The notes beneath the pieces were generated by a model. The model worked only from the letters and a program-made list of their open reading frames with translations. It did not search any database and had not been told where the DNA came from. Shown here in pieces: positions 1 through 8,151 of a stretch of DNA of 42,085 bases (the first letter of the stretch is position 1; each line of letters starts with the position of its first letter). The stretch is from Bdellovibrionales bacterium GWA1_52_35. GTDB lineage: Bacteria > Bdellovibrionota > UBA1018. Made by a program: the position numbers and the translations under genes. The DNA lies in assembly GCA_001769805.1 (NCBI GenBank), contig MEPO01000015.1:1-42085 (forward strand). The letters are read 5' to 3'.

Positions 1-98
1 GACGTAATACGGGAGAGCCGGATGCCCGAAATGGGCAAGTCCGGTTCGGTGAGGGCTGGGGCGACGCGCTGAGCTGCGCGTCCCCCTGGCTACTCGGG
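1..98 (+). mobile_element. 3' end of a group II intron (domains V and VI)
   Basis: Positions 15-47 fold as a group II intron domain V. An 8-bp lower stem (GAGCCGGA with TCCGGTTC) carries the AGC catalytic triad at its 5' side, followed by a two-base AA bulge and a GCCC/GGGC upper stem closed by a GAAA-type loop. It is 33 nt, one short of the usual 34. Positions 57-90 form a long GC-rich hairpin (GGGG-GACGCGC with GCGCGTC-CCCC) in the place of domain VI, followed by CTACTC, whose A at 92 is a plausible branch point. The 3' splice site is not clear; the end given is approximate. The intron body and any reverse transcriptase lie outside the window. Confidence 0.8.
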
Positions 99-110
99 TT
101 TGTCAAAGTG

Positions 111-268
111 TTCGAACCATAGACCAAAGATTTAAATCCCCTGTCAGTCATCTCGAAAGCCTGGCCATCCATGGCCAAGCCCTTCCCACGCTCTCGCCCT
201 CGTGGCTCCGCGTGGGTAAGGCTTTGAGATGACTGATAGGGGATTTTAGTTTCTACGCCATGGTTCGG
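111..268. repeat. long imperfect inverted repeat with nested hairpins
   Basis: The left arm (111-161) and right arm (219-268) are about 50 bp each and match as reverse complements with a few mismatches; the best part is ATCCCCTGTCAGTCATCTC against GAGATGACTGATAGGGGAT. Between the arms are two more hairpins: TGGCCAT/ATGGCCA (162-177) and CCCACGC/GCGTGGG (185-215). The whole could fold into one cruciform or long RNA hairpin. It may be a MITE-like palindrome or the flank into which the upstream intron inserted. No coding potential is evident. Confidence 0.7.
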
Positions 269-416
269 ATACTTTGGCTCAAGTCGTAAAAGGCGGGGAG
301 CCGACCGCCTGGCCAGGCATGTTCTTAAAGAGCTTCTTTGGTGGAAATCGTTACCCTCGTAGTCAGTTCGACGGTATTGTTGACAGCAACGGTATGGAGG
401 TGTAGCCACTCACTCC

Positions 417-1058
417 ATGAGACGCTTAGCATTTTTTGTGGTTCCTGTAATCTTGTCAGGGTGCTTCCTCGATAAACACGAGCAAAAACCGAGTTTAGCT
501 GACCAGGTTTTTGGAATTTATCAAACTCAGTGTGCATCTGTCGCCAAAGACTCTCTAACGAGCGGGACCATCGAGCAGACACGTATTGGTCAAATCCAAA
601 TTGCCTTATCTAAGTCCAATGAAATCACCTTTTTCGGCGACCAGCTAACTATTGAAGAAAGACTCTATACCGATAGCGACGGGTGCAAAGGACGGAGTTC
701 TCCTTCATATTTTAAAACGACGGTTGGGTTTAAAGAAGCAGTGTCCTCCGACGTAGTCGCACCTTATGCCGAATTGTCCGTTTCCGATTACAAAGTAGAG
801 CTTTATCCCGGAGGGATGAGTACCTCGCTGTCGACGCAAAAGTTTTGCGATCGAGACGATTGGACGGATTTGCTGCCGAGAGATGTAACCAATTGCATCC
901 GCGAAATGGCAAAAGAAAACTCGCGTGATGAAATGCGTTGGATCCTCAACAGAAATGGGGTCCGCCTAAAACTCGGGTTCTTAAAGCGCGGTGAATCTTT
1001 CGACGCTTCGAGAGTCGAATGGTTGGATCCGGCCGAGTTTACAAAAGTTCAGCCTTAG
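417..1058 (+). CDS. predicted lipoprotein of unknown function
   Basis: A 213-residue protein with a classical lipoprotein signal: two Arg after the initiator Met, a hydrophobic stretch, and a lipobox ending LSGC (Cys at residue 16). The mature part is hydrophilic and has several Cys, with no family I recognise. The ATG is the first available in frame; a GGAGGT lies 17 bases upstream, rather far for a ribosome binding site. A TTGACA at 380-385 could be a -35 element, but no good -10 follows. It is followed by about 600 bp with only remnant-like frames, so it looks like an isolated accessory gene. Confidence 0.75.
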   Translation: MRRLAFFVVPVILSGCFLDKHEQKPSLADQVFGIYQTQCASVAKDSLTSGTIEQTRIGQIQIALSKSNEITFFGDQLTIEERLYTDSDGCKGRSSPSYFKTTVGFKEAVSSDVVAPYAELSVSDYKVELYPGGMSTSLSTQKFCDRDDWTDLLPRDVTNCIREMAKENSRDEMRWILNRNGVRLKLGFLKRGESFDASRVEWLDPAEFTKVQP

Positions 1059-1130
1059 GTGGTTTTAATGACCCACAAACCACTGGTTTCGCGACAAGCC
1101 CAAGACCGAAAAACTATATTCAGCAGATCA

Positions 1131-1322
1131 TTAGTGCTTGGACGAAAAGACTCGCTCTGTCGGAAACGGCAGCATCGCTCGTCCCCATTTTGACGCGGGC
1201 CAATCATGAATGAGCTGAATTTGCGCGATCTGTACGACGTTTAATATCTGCGGTAGGCGCCCCGTTGATACCGCTAAAATTGCAAACGCCACTGCTACTG
1301 CTATCAGTTTACCGATCCCCAT
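1131..1322 (-). CDS. small membrane protein, possible remnant
   Basis: A 63-residue frame starting MGIGKLIAVAVAF with one N-terminal membrane helix and a short polar tail containing ASKWGRAMLP. Its ATG overlaps the stop of the helix-turn-helix frame at 1309-1491, the arrangement expected for translational coupling. The composition looks protein-like rather than random, but no family was recognised. It could be a real small gene that followed a recombinase or regulator now truncated. Confidence 0.4.
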   Translation of the reverse strand: MGIGKLIAVAVAFAILAVSTGRLPQILNVVQIAQIQLIHDWPASKWGRAMLPFPTERVFSSKH

Positions 1323-1491
1323 AAACACCGCTCTCCAGCTCCTTGAGCCGGCGAATGATAGTTGCTCTTGGCCTCTGGAAATGGTCCGCAAGCATTTTTC
1401 GTGTCCATCTCTCGCCCCAACGGAGTTTTGCCAGCTCGTCGAGATCGATTTCAGGCCGAAACCACTGGGCCGCGACTTCCTTTACGAACAC
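1309..1491 (-). pseudogene. helix-turn-helix C-terminal fragment
   Basis: The frame encodes about 60 residues with a plausible helix-turn-helix: LRWGERWTRKMLADHF followed by PRATIIRRLKELESG, resembling the DNA-binding tail of a site-specific recombinase or regulator. The frame stays open upstream to a TAG near 1538 without a good start codon or ribosome binding site; the GTG at 1491 is arbitrary. I read it as the 3' end of a truncated gene. The sequence from 1492 to 1669 shows no convincing continuation of it. A short hairpin (CCTCG/CGAGG, 1565-1580) is the only other feature there. Confidence 0.4.
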
Positions 1492-1669
1492 AATTGGTTC
1501 GACCAGCTTATGGCAGCGCCCACCATTTTTAATGATCTAAGTTGAAGTTTTTGAAACGATAAGCCCTCGGTAAAACGAGGTGTTGCAGTTGCGAAGTGTC
1601 GTTCAGGACTGGAACTGAACGCCGGGGTAGCCAGGTCGTTTTTACGAGCCGGATTCGCTGCCCGGATGT

Positions 1670-2293
1670 TTATTGCGAGATACAAATACAAGTGTAGTTG
1701 TAAAAATCCCCCTGCGCTCTTCGATAGGTGCCGAAACCGCCGCTGGATCCCGAAAAGTAGTAGCCCCCACTTGGGTTGCCAGGATCTACAGTTGTAGTCC
1801 AATACGAATGGCCTTTCATATCCTTCATCAGTTCACGGATGCCGTGGCTGTCGGCCACCTCAAAATCCTGTTTGGAGGGGAGATACATGTTTACCTGCTG
1901 TTTCAGGCCTCTATTTTTGCAATAGCTCTCACTGTTGGGTTGTGAATTCTCAAAATACATCGACGGGTTCCGGTCCTCGTCGTGCCATAAGCTTCCGCCG
2001 TCTCCGCTGTCTTTCCAGCCGTTTTTCATGCGCGTGAATACAACACCTTTGCTCGTCTTGCAGCGCGTACCGACCGGACTTAACTGCTTGACCGACGCGC
2101 AATCCTCCTCGACTGGGGCCGTCTTTTGCGCCTGCACCTTTTGTGTGATGAGCTTGAGGCCCCCGATTGCCGCCTCTGGTTTTGCGGAACTGGCATCGCC
2201 GACGCACTCGCTAGTGTGTCCATCGCTTGCGGATGCGCACAAAGACAAGCCCAAGACAACTCCCGCCGCCATCAGAGTCCATTCATGTTTCAT
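1670..2293 (-). CDS. exported protein with FISUMP/DUF1566-like C-terminal domain
   Basis: The 207-residue product begins with a Sec signal peptide (MKHEWTLMAAGVVLGLSLC, cleavage near ASA-SDG). A TTG three codons upstream is possible, but the ATG at 2293 gives the better signal. The C-terminal half has the layout of DUF1566/FISUMP modules: GWKDSGDGGSLWHDE, a segment reading LPSKQDFEVAD, then SYWTTTVDPGNPSGGYYF and a terminal CICISQ with closely spaced Cys. Such domains are common in exported or surface proteins of unknown role. It is transcribed alone, away from the receptor gene beside it. Confidence 0.7.
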   Translation of the reverse strand: MKHEWTLMAAGVVLGLSLCASASDGHTSECVGDASSAKPEAAIGGLKLITQKVQAQKTAPVEEDCASVKQLSPVGTRCKTSKGVVFTRMKNGWKDSGDGGSLWHDEDRNPSMYFENSQPNSESYCKNRGLKQQVNMYLPSKQDFEVADSHGIRELMKDMKGHSYWTTTVDPGNPSGGYYFSGSSGGFGTYRRAQGDFYNYTCICISQ

Positions 2294-2464
2294 GACTATC
2301 AAACCTCATCGTAAACCAAGCACGTTCGAGCACCGAATTTTGTGTCTCTAATATGATGCATCTTTTAGGTTGAAACAGATAGAACTATCCCCTTGCCTGT
2401 GGCGCTGATGAAACTTGATGGAGGGTGAAGCTTGTTAGCAGAGGAATCGGGCAATCTCGGGCCT

Positions 2465-4447
2465 TTAGGGTTCTTCTTTTGCGCCATTCACGAGAGTGTT
2501 AAGGACCTGGACATTATCAGTCAGTTCCTCTGACTGGCTCTTCAATTCTCTGGCGTGACTCCGGGATCGGTCCGCCAGCTGGGCGTTGGTCTGCGTGGCT
2601 TGATCGATTTGTTGTATCGCTTGCGAGATCTGGCCCACGGCGGTGGATTGTTCTTTTGATGCAGTGGCAATGCGTTCAATTGCATGATGAGTCTTCCCGA
2701 CGTTCGCGACGACCTCCTGAAGGGACTTCATGCATTCACCCGCGACCTGCACGCAGTATTCGGTCTTCTGTTTGGAAGCGTCAAAAGAGATACTGATGCG
2801 TTTCTCAGACGCCTCGATGATATGGGCGACCTTCTGAATCCCATCCCGAAGCGTGGCTTGAATATCCTCTGCAGAAGTGCCGGTCAGGCGAGCGAGATTG
2901 CCAACCTCTTCGGCGACAACTGCAAAACCTTTTCCATGTTCTCCTGCCCGGGCAGCCTCCACAGAGGCATTGAACGAAAGAAGCTTCGTTTGAAATACGA
3001 TATCGTTGATCACCTTTGTCTTGTCTTCGATTCCGGAAATGACCTGCGATATCTCCTTGATCTGCTCATAGCTGGAGCCTACTTCAGCTTTCGAAGCCAA
3101 GTTGTATTTGTTCATGTCTGAAACCGCCTCGTTCAGCTTCTCGACAACGGCAGCGCCTCGTTCGGCAGCTGATTTGGTTTCTGCTGAAAGCCCTTGGGAG
3201 ACTTTGGTCGAGTCGAGATTCTGGTTGACCATTGCGTGAATTTCTTCCGTTGTGGCAGCTGTTTCCTGAAGGGCCGCGGCTTGGCGCGATGAAGCTTCCG
3301 AAAGTTCAGTTGAAGTATTTTCAACCTCTTTGGATTTGCCGAATACCGTGGCAACAACGGAGTTCAATCGGGCAACCATTTCATTTAGAAGACGGGCAAT
3401 CCGTTTTGCGGTCAGACCGACTACAAACCCCATCAGGATGGTCAGTCCCACGGTCAATAAGAGTAGAATTGAATTCACTCGCGTAATTCCAGCGTTAAGT
3501 TCGGATTCGTTAAAACTCGCGGCGACAATCCAGTCCATCCCCGGAAAATATTCAAACATCGCAATCTTTAGTTGAGACTTCTGGGTTTCGGCATTCAGCC
3601 AGCGATAGGAGATCCAGCCGGATTTTTTCTGGATCATCTCCTGAAAGATCGGCCTTCCGTCCAGATCAGTGTCATTGATGAGGTTTTGGCCTTCTTTGGC
3701 CGGGTGTAGAACCATTGTCCCTTTGGAATCGAAAATGAAAAAATATCCGGTCTCCAGTAGCTTTTCGGATTTAAGAAATTCTTTGATTCTGGCCGTTGAA
3801 ACTTCGCGGGTCCCGACAAAAATCGCACCTACGGGTTTTCCTTCCTGAATAATGGGTTCGTATCCTGTGACATACCAGTCATCCACAACGAAGGCGCGAC
3901 CGTAATAGGCGTGGCCCTCTGAAATAGATTTGTATACGGGTGAATCCTTCGGGATGAAGGTTCCCGAGGCTCGCGAGCCGTCTTTGTTTCTGATGCTGGT
4001 CGAAACACGCAGGAGTCCTTCGGGTATCAAAGAGAAAAAGGTAACTTTGCTCCGTGTCTCTCCTGCAATACGATCGACGAGCTGATGATCTTTCAGAACC
4101 TTGCCGTCGATCATGAGACTCGGGGCTACGGTTGTGATTTTGGCATGAGTGACTTGATTGACCACTTCCTCCGGGTGCGTATTCTTCAGGTCGACGGAGA
4201 TACGATTTTCCAGACGCGACTTTAAATATTTGGAAAGATCCCGTTGGCGCTCAAGATTTTCCTCGTAGGAAATCTGAATCGCCGATCGGGCCCCTTGAAT
4301 CCGGTTGGTTACGTCTTGGCGGATCATGTCCTGTACCAGCCGGGAAAAGAGCTGGTGGCTGATTGTTCCGAAAACAGCCAGACCGGCGAGCGAAATGATC
4401 GAAAACTGTAGAATCAACTTTTTCTGTAACGTAAGCTTGGAGTGCAT
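2465..4447 (-). CDS. methyl-accepting chemotaxis protein with Cache sensor
   Basis: A 660-residue transducer that would sense a periplasmic ligand and signal to the CheA/CheW array. The order is a short cytoplasmic start, TM1 (about residues 12-34), a periplasmic double-Cache-type domain of about 290 residues, TM2 (about 325-347, [20 protein letters not shown]), a HAMP-like linker and the signalling hairpin. The hairpin tip reads [19 protein letters not shown] then [13 protein letters not shown], the MCP hallmark. No C-terminal CheR-docking pentapeptide is seen. The ATG at 4447 is preferred over a TTG at 4465. No other che genes are in the window, so it is an orphan receptor. Confidence 0.92.
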   Translation of the reverse strand: MHSKLTLQKKLILQFSIISLAGLAVFGTISHQLFSRLVQDMIRQDVTNRIQGARSAIQISYEENLERQRDLSKYLKSRLENRISVDLKNTHPEEVVNQVTHAKITTVAPSLMIDGKVLKDHQLVDRIAGETRSKVTFFSLIPEGLLRVSTSIRNKDGSRASGTFIPKDSPVYKSISEGHAYYGRAFVVDDWYVTGYEPIIQEGKPVGAIFVGTREVSTARIKEFLKSEKLLETGYFFIFDSKGTMVLHPAKEGQNLINDTDLDGRPIFQEMIQKKSGWISYRWLNAETQKSQLKIAMFEYFPGMDWIVAASFNESELNAGITRVNSILLLLTVGLTILMGFVVGLTAKRIARLLNEMVARLNSVVATVFGKSKEVENTSTELSEASSRQAAALQETAATTEEIHAMVNQNLDSTKVSQGLSAETKSAAERGAAVVEKLNEAVSDMNKYNLASKAEVGSSYEQIKEISQVISGIEDKTKVINDIVFQTKLLSFNASVEAARAGEHGKGFAVVAEEVGNLARLTGTSAEDIQATLRDGIQKVAHIIEASEKRISISFDASKQKTEYCVQVAGECMKSLQEVVANVGKTHHAIERIATASKEQSTAVGQISQAIQQIDQATQTNAQLADRSRSHARELKSQSEELTDNVQVLNTLVNGAKEEP

Positions 4448-4484
4448 AAATGCTTTTCGTCGCAAATACAGACTTCATTAATTT

Positions 4485-4496
4485 AATTGATCAATT
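4485..4496. promoter_or_regulatory. 12-bp perfect palindrome upstream of the receptor gene
   Basis: AATTGATCAATT is a perfect palindrome 38 bases upstream of the receptor ATG, in the divergent gap shared with the helicase gene at 4622. Its position fits an operator, but it is AT-rich and could be chance. Confidence 0.25.
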
Positions 4497-4621
4497 CTCT
4501 GGATTGCCGCCGGGTAGCGACCTGGAAGGGATTCGGTACTAAATTAATCAACAAATATGCTGGAACTGTGATACACCCCGGGGCCTAACCGAATAACAAA
4601 GCCAGAATTGAGAGAGCCCCC

Positions 4622-6121
4622 TTGGAATCCTTTAATGATTTAGAACTGAGTGCCCCCATCATGCGTGCCATTACCGAGCTTGGCTATGTGAAGCCCAGCC
4701 CAATCCAGGTGGAAACTTTACCCGTTTTGCTCGGGGAAGCGACTGATTTCATTGGTTTAGCCGCTACCGGCACTGGAAAAACCGCAGCTTTTGCCATCCC
4801 TCTGCTCGAAAAGATCGATCCCCGCAAGAAAGCCGTCCAGGCTGTGGTCCTCTGCCCGACCCGTGAACTTGCGCTCCAGGTTGCTGGGCAGATTGACCTA
4901 CTGGGTAAGCATAAGAGTGTGCATGCACTGCCGATCTACGGTGGCTCCAGTTATGGCGATCAAATCCACGGACTCAAGCGCGGGGCAATGATCGTAGTCG
5001 GCACCCCTGGTCGTATTGTCGATCATATGGAACGGGGCACGCTGGTTCTCGACGACCTGAAGATCATTGTCCTCGACGAAGCGGACGAAATGATTTCGAT
5101 GGGCTTCAAGGAAGATCTTGAGACAATCCTGGGAAGCTTTCCGCCTGGGATGGGTAATACTTGGCTCTTCTCCGCAACCATGAGCCGCGAAGTACGTAAA
5201 GTTGCCGATGAGTACCTGCGTGAACCCAAGCAGGTACAGGTGAATAAAAAAGAGATGCTCGCCGAGACGGTGGAGCAGCTTTATTTCATGACCCAGGAAT
5301 CCAATAAGCCGGAAATTCTCTGCAAATTAATCGACACGGTAGATGGCTTTTACGGACTTGTCTTCTGTCAGACCAAGTCACTGGTGACGGAGCTGACTCA
5401 GTACCTTAAGGACCGGGGCTATCGAGCGGATTGTCTGCACGGTGATATGGATCAGAATGCCCGCGAACGCACCATGCGTTCCTTCCGGGACAGGAAAGTC
5501 AGTATGTTGATCTGTACTGACGTCGCTTCCCGCGGCTTGGATGTTCAGGACATTACACATGTAATTAATTATTCGATTCCTCGCGAACTCGACAGCTATG
5601 TTCATCGGATCGGCCGTACTGCCCGCAGCGGAAAAGCCGGAGTGGCCATGAGTCTCGTTACTCCCAGTCACCGTGCCCTCATCGGGCGTATTGAGAAGAT
5701 GACCAAAAGAAAGATCAAGGAAGGAAAGATTCCCACCCGCAAGGAAATCGGCACACGGAAGGTTTCCAAGACTCTAGCCATCTTCCAGGCGCAGCAGGCT
5801 TATCCTCGGGCTGTGGAACTCATGGATGCTGATTGGATGGAAGCAATTGCAGATATGACCCATGAGGAAATCGCAGCGCGATTCCTTTCACTCCTGCTTC
5901 CGGAAGTATTCGCAGAACGGCCCAAGACTGCTGCAGATGGACCAGCTCAGATTGTGAAATCAGGCGCTCCAGTCATTGTTCGTCCAGCTCAGGGTTTCAA
6001 GCGGGAGTTCCACCCTGCGGGTGATCGCGGTGCCAGAAGTGATCGTGGACCTCGGCGTGGAAATGGGCACGGACATGGTTACGGACATGGGGCTGCTCGC
6101 AAAGCTGAGTATAAAAGATAG
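4622..6121 (+). CDS. DEAD-box ATP-dependent RNA helicase
   Basis: A 499-residue RNA helicase with all core motifs: Q motif (residues 4-29), motif I ATGTGKT (48-54), Ia PTRELA (79-84), Ib TPGR (128-131), II DEAD (152-155), III SAT (184-186), TDVASRGLD (299-307) and VI HRIGRTAR (328-335). After the helicase core come an extension to about residue 440 and a basic, Gly/His-rich tail with repeated GHG, typical of RNA contacts in CshA/DeaD-type helicases. The start is a TTG; no ATG lies closer to the Q motif. It probably unwinds structured RNA in ribosome assembly or mRNA decay. It ends at a strong shared terminator facing the RRM gene. Confidence 0.93.
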   Translation: MESFNDLELSAPIMRAITELGYVKPSPIQVETLPVLLGEATDFIGLAATGTGKTAAFAIPLLEKIDPRKKAVQAVVLCPTRELALQVAGQIDLLGKHKSVHALPIYGGSSYGDQIHGLKRGAMIVVGTPGRIVDHMERGTLVLDDLKIIVLDEADEMISMGFKEDLETILGSFPPGMGNTWLFSATMSREVRKVADEYLREPKQVQVNKKEMLAETVEQLYFMTQESNKPEILCKLIDTVDGFYGLVFCQTKSLVTELTQYLKDRGYRADCLHGDMDQNARERTMRSFRDRKVSMLICTDVASRGLDVQDITHVINYSIPRELDSYVHRIGRTARSGKAGVAMSLVTPSHRALIGRIEKMTKRKIKEGKIPTRKEIGTRKVSKTLAIFQAQQAYPRAVELMDADWMEAIADMTHEEIAARFLSLLLPEVFAERPKTAADGPAQIVKSGAPVIVRPAQGFKREFHPAGDRGARSDRGPRRGNGHGHGYGHGAARKAEYKR

Positions 6122-6170
6122 TAGGATGAGCTGGCGGCAATCGCCTGAAGCCGCACGGTAAAAGAGACAA

Positions 6171-6206
6171 AAAAAGGGGAGCGGGAATGAACCCGCTCCC
6201 CTTTTT
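6171..6206. terminator. bidirectional intrinsic terminator
   Basis: A perfect 15-bp stem (AAAAAGGGGAGCGGG with CCCGCTCCCCTTTTT) closes a 6-base loop. It has A-runs and T-runs on both sides, so it works in either direction between the convergent helicase and RRM genes. Confidence 0.95.
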
Positions 6207-6228
6207 ATAAACTAAGCGAAACTACTGA

Positions 6229-6543
6229 TTAGTAGCGTCCGCCGCGTCCGCCACCGCCGCCGAATCCACCGCGACCGCCGCCACCTTCACGAGGTGCCAT
6301 AGGCTTGGCTTCATTGACAGTCATTGCGCGGCCGTCGTAATCGGCGCCATTGAATTTGCTGATTGCGTTCTGTGCTTCAGCTTCGGTGGACATTTCGACG
6401 AAGCCGAAGCCTTTGCTGCGGCCGCTGTCGCGGTCCATGATGATCTTGGCTGATTCAACAGTTCCGCATTGTGCGAAAGTGTCAGACAAAATTTGATCGG
6501 TTGCGGAAAATGGCAGATTGCCAACATACAATTTCTTACCCAT
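6229..6543 (-). CDS. glycine-rich RRM RNA-binding protein
   Basis: A 104-residue protein with one RNA recognition motif: RNP2 LYVGNL (residues 4-9) and RNP1 KGFGFVEM, then a C-terminal RGG/Gly-rich tail (GGGGRGGFGGGGGRGGRY). This is the pattern of bacterial and cyanobacterial Rbp and plant glycine-rich proteins, often linked to cold adaptation and RNA chaperoning. The start at 6543 is fixed by an AGGAGG seven bases upstream; longer frames lack a site. It lies between two DEAD-box helicase genes, which suggests a shared role in RNA remodelling. Confidence 0.93.
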   Translation of the reverse strand: MGKKLYVGNLPFSATDQILSDTFAQCGTVESAKIIMDRDSGRSKGFGFVEMSTEAEAQNAISKFNGADYDGRAMTVNEAKPMAPREGGGGRGGFGGGGGRGGRY

Positions 6544-6733
6544 AAAACCTCCTAAAGGCAGGGCGCTCTTCAGAGGATATGGACACGATGCCCGCAGACT
6601 CGAAAGAAGCAATTAACAGTACGAGAACACGATAGCATAGATTGTGCCCTGTAACGAACATTATTACTGATCCGGTCAACAATCTGAAATGAATCACCGT
6701 GTCAAAGGGCTTTAGGTGTGATATCCAACCGAA

Positions 6734-8149
6734 ATGACTAAGGACTTTGACTCGTTACATCTTTCACCTTCTCTGACCCAAGTCGTCCAGGAGCTGGGAT
6801 ATGCCCAGCTCACACCCATTCAGGCCAAGGCCATCCCTCTGCTGATGGAAGGAAAGGACCTGATTGGTCAGGCTAAAACAGGTAGCGGCAAGACTGCCGC
6901 CTTCACTTTACCCATCCTCCACATGCTTGAACAAAAGAGGGGATTGGCTGGGCGCAAAGTCCAGGCGCTCGTTCTTTGTCCCACTCGTGAGCTCTGCACG
7001 CAAGTTGCGCGAGAGATCAGGAAACTCGGGCGACGCCAACCCGGACTTCAGGTTCTTATTTTATCCGGCGGACAACCGATGCATCCGCAGCTCAGTGCGC
7101 TTGAGAAAGGTGTTCACATCGTCGTCGGAACCCCGGGTCGCGTACTGGATCATTTGAAACGTGAGACGCTCGATCTGCGAAGCATTTTTTCGGTTGTCCT
7201 GGATGAAGCGGATCGGATGCTGGACATGGGGTTCCAGGAGGACATGGAAAAAATTCTGCAGAAGACTCCGCGTAAACGTCAGACCCTGTTTTTCTCGGCA
7301 ACTTTCCCTCGTTCGATTGCAGCCATGAGTGCTGCGTATCAGCGCCATCCGGTGAGGGTGACCGTCGAAGAGGAAAAGCAGACCACAGTCGCAATCAAGC
7401 AGGTGGTCTATGAAGTACCGTTTGGAGCAAAGCCCAGCGCTTTGCTGTGGTTGCTGCAACAGAATCAGTTTGAGTCTGCGTTGGTCTTCTGTAATCTCAA
7501 GACGACCGTGAATGAGGTTGTACTGATCCTCTCGAAATCGGGCGTGAGTGCAGGCTGTCTGCATGGCGATCTTGAACAGAATGCGCGAGACAAGGTTCTG
7601 GCAAAATTTCGCAATCACAGCACGAGAGTTCTGATTGCGACTGATGTGGCCGCCCGTGGTCTTGATATCGAAAGTTTGGATGTGGTCTTCAACTATGATC
7701 TGCCGCCCCAAGGCGAGATTTATGTTCACCGGATCGGACGTACAGGGCGTGCCGGGAAGAAAGGCCTGGCCATTGCGCTGTCGACGCCACGCGAGAAAAG
7801 CAAAATTCAGATTATCGAGCAATTCACCGGCTCGAAGCTCGAGTGGAAGACCGTTGCATCACCCGAGCAACTCGAAGCGGAAACGCAAAAAAAGAATTTA
7901 CATCGTGATGCCAAGATGGCGACTCTTTACATTTCTGGTGGCCGTAAAGATAAAATGAGGCCGGGCGATATTCTGGGGGCTTTGACCGGCGAAGCGGGTG
8001 GCCTGAATGCTTCGGATATCGGGAAAATTGAAGTGCATGACCGTTTCTCTTACGTCGCTGTTTCGAAGAACCTTGCGGAAATCGCAGTCCAGAGGCTTCG
8101 CAACGGACGAATCAAGGGCCGTAAGTTCGGAATTGAGCTGGTCCGCTGA
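6734..8149 (+). CDS. dbpA: ATP-dependent RNA helicase DbpA
   Basis: A 471-residue DEAD-box helicase with motif I AKTGSGKT (47-54), PTREL (83-87), TPGR (133-136), DEAD (157-160), SAT, and HRIGRTGRAG. Residues from about 395 to 471 match the DbpA RNA-binding domain (MATLYISGGRKDKMRPGDILGAL at its start, IGKIEVHDRFSYVAV later), which in DbpA recognises hairpin 92 of 23S rRNA during 50S assembly. The length is close to E. coli DbpA (457). It is transcribed divergently from the RRM gene and ends two bases from the stop of the convergent gene at 8152, with no terminator between. Confidence 0.93.
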   Translation: MTKDFDSLHLSPSLTQVVQELGYAQLTPIQAKAIPLLMEGKDLIGQAKTGSGKTAAFTLPILHMLEQKRGLAGRKVQALVLCPTRELCTQVAREIRKLGRRQPGLQVLILSGGQPMHPQLSALEKGVHIVVGTPGRVLDHLKRETLDLRSIFSVVLDEADRMLDMGFQEDMEKILQKTPRKRQTLFFSATFPRSIAAMSAAYQRHPVRVTVEEEKQTTVAIKQVVYEVPFGAKPSALLWLLQQNQFESALVFCNLKTTVNEVVLILSKSGVSAGCLHGDLEQNARDKVLAKFRNHSTRVLIATDVAARGLDIESLDVVFNYDLPPQGEIYVHRIGRTGRAGKKGLAIALSTPREKSKIQIIEQFTGSKLEWKTVASPEQLEAETQKKNLHRDAKMATLYISGGRKDKMRPGDILGALTGEAGGLNASDIGKIEVHDRFSYVAVSKNLAEIAVQRLRNGRIKGRKFGIELVR

Positions 8150-8151
8150 TC

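Noticed and set aside
1059..1083. Hairpin GTGGTTT/AAACCAC after the first lipoprotein gene as a terminator
   Set aside because: The loop is 11 bases and no T-run follows, so it is a poor intrinsic terminator.
2684..3121. A 145-codon plus-strand frame inside the chemoreceptor gene
   Set aside because: It is antisense to the conserved signalling hairpin and has no ribosome binding site.
7061..7822. A 253-codon minus-strand frame inside dbpA
   Set aside because: It is fully antisense to conserved helicase motifs and has no start signal or protein-like features.
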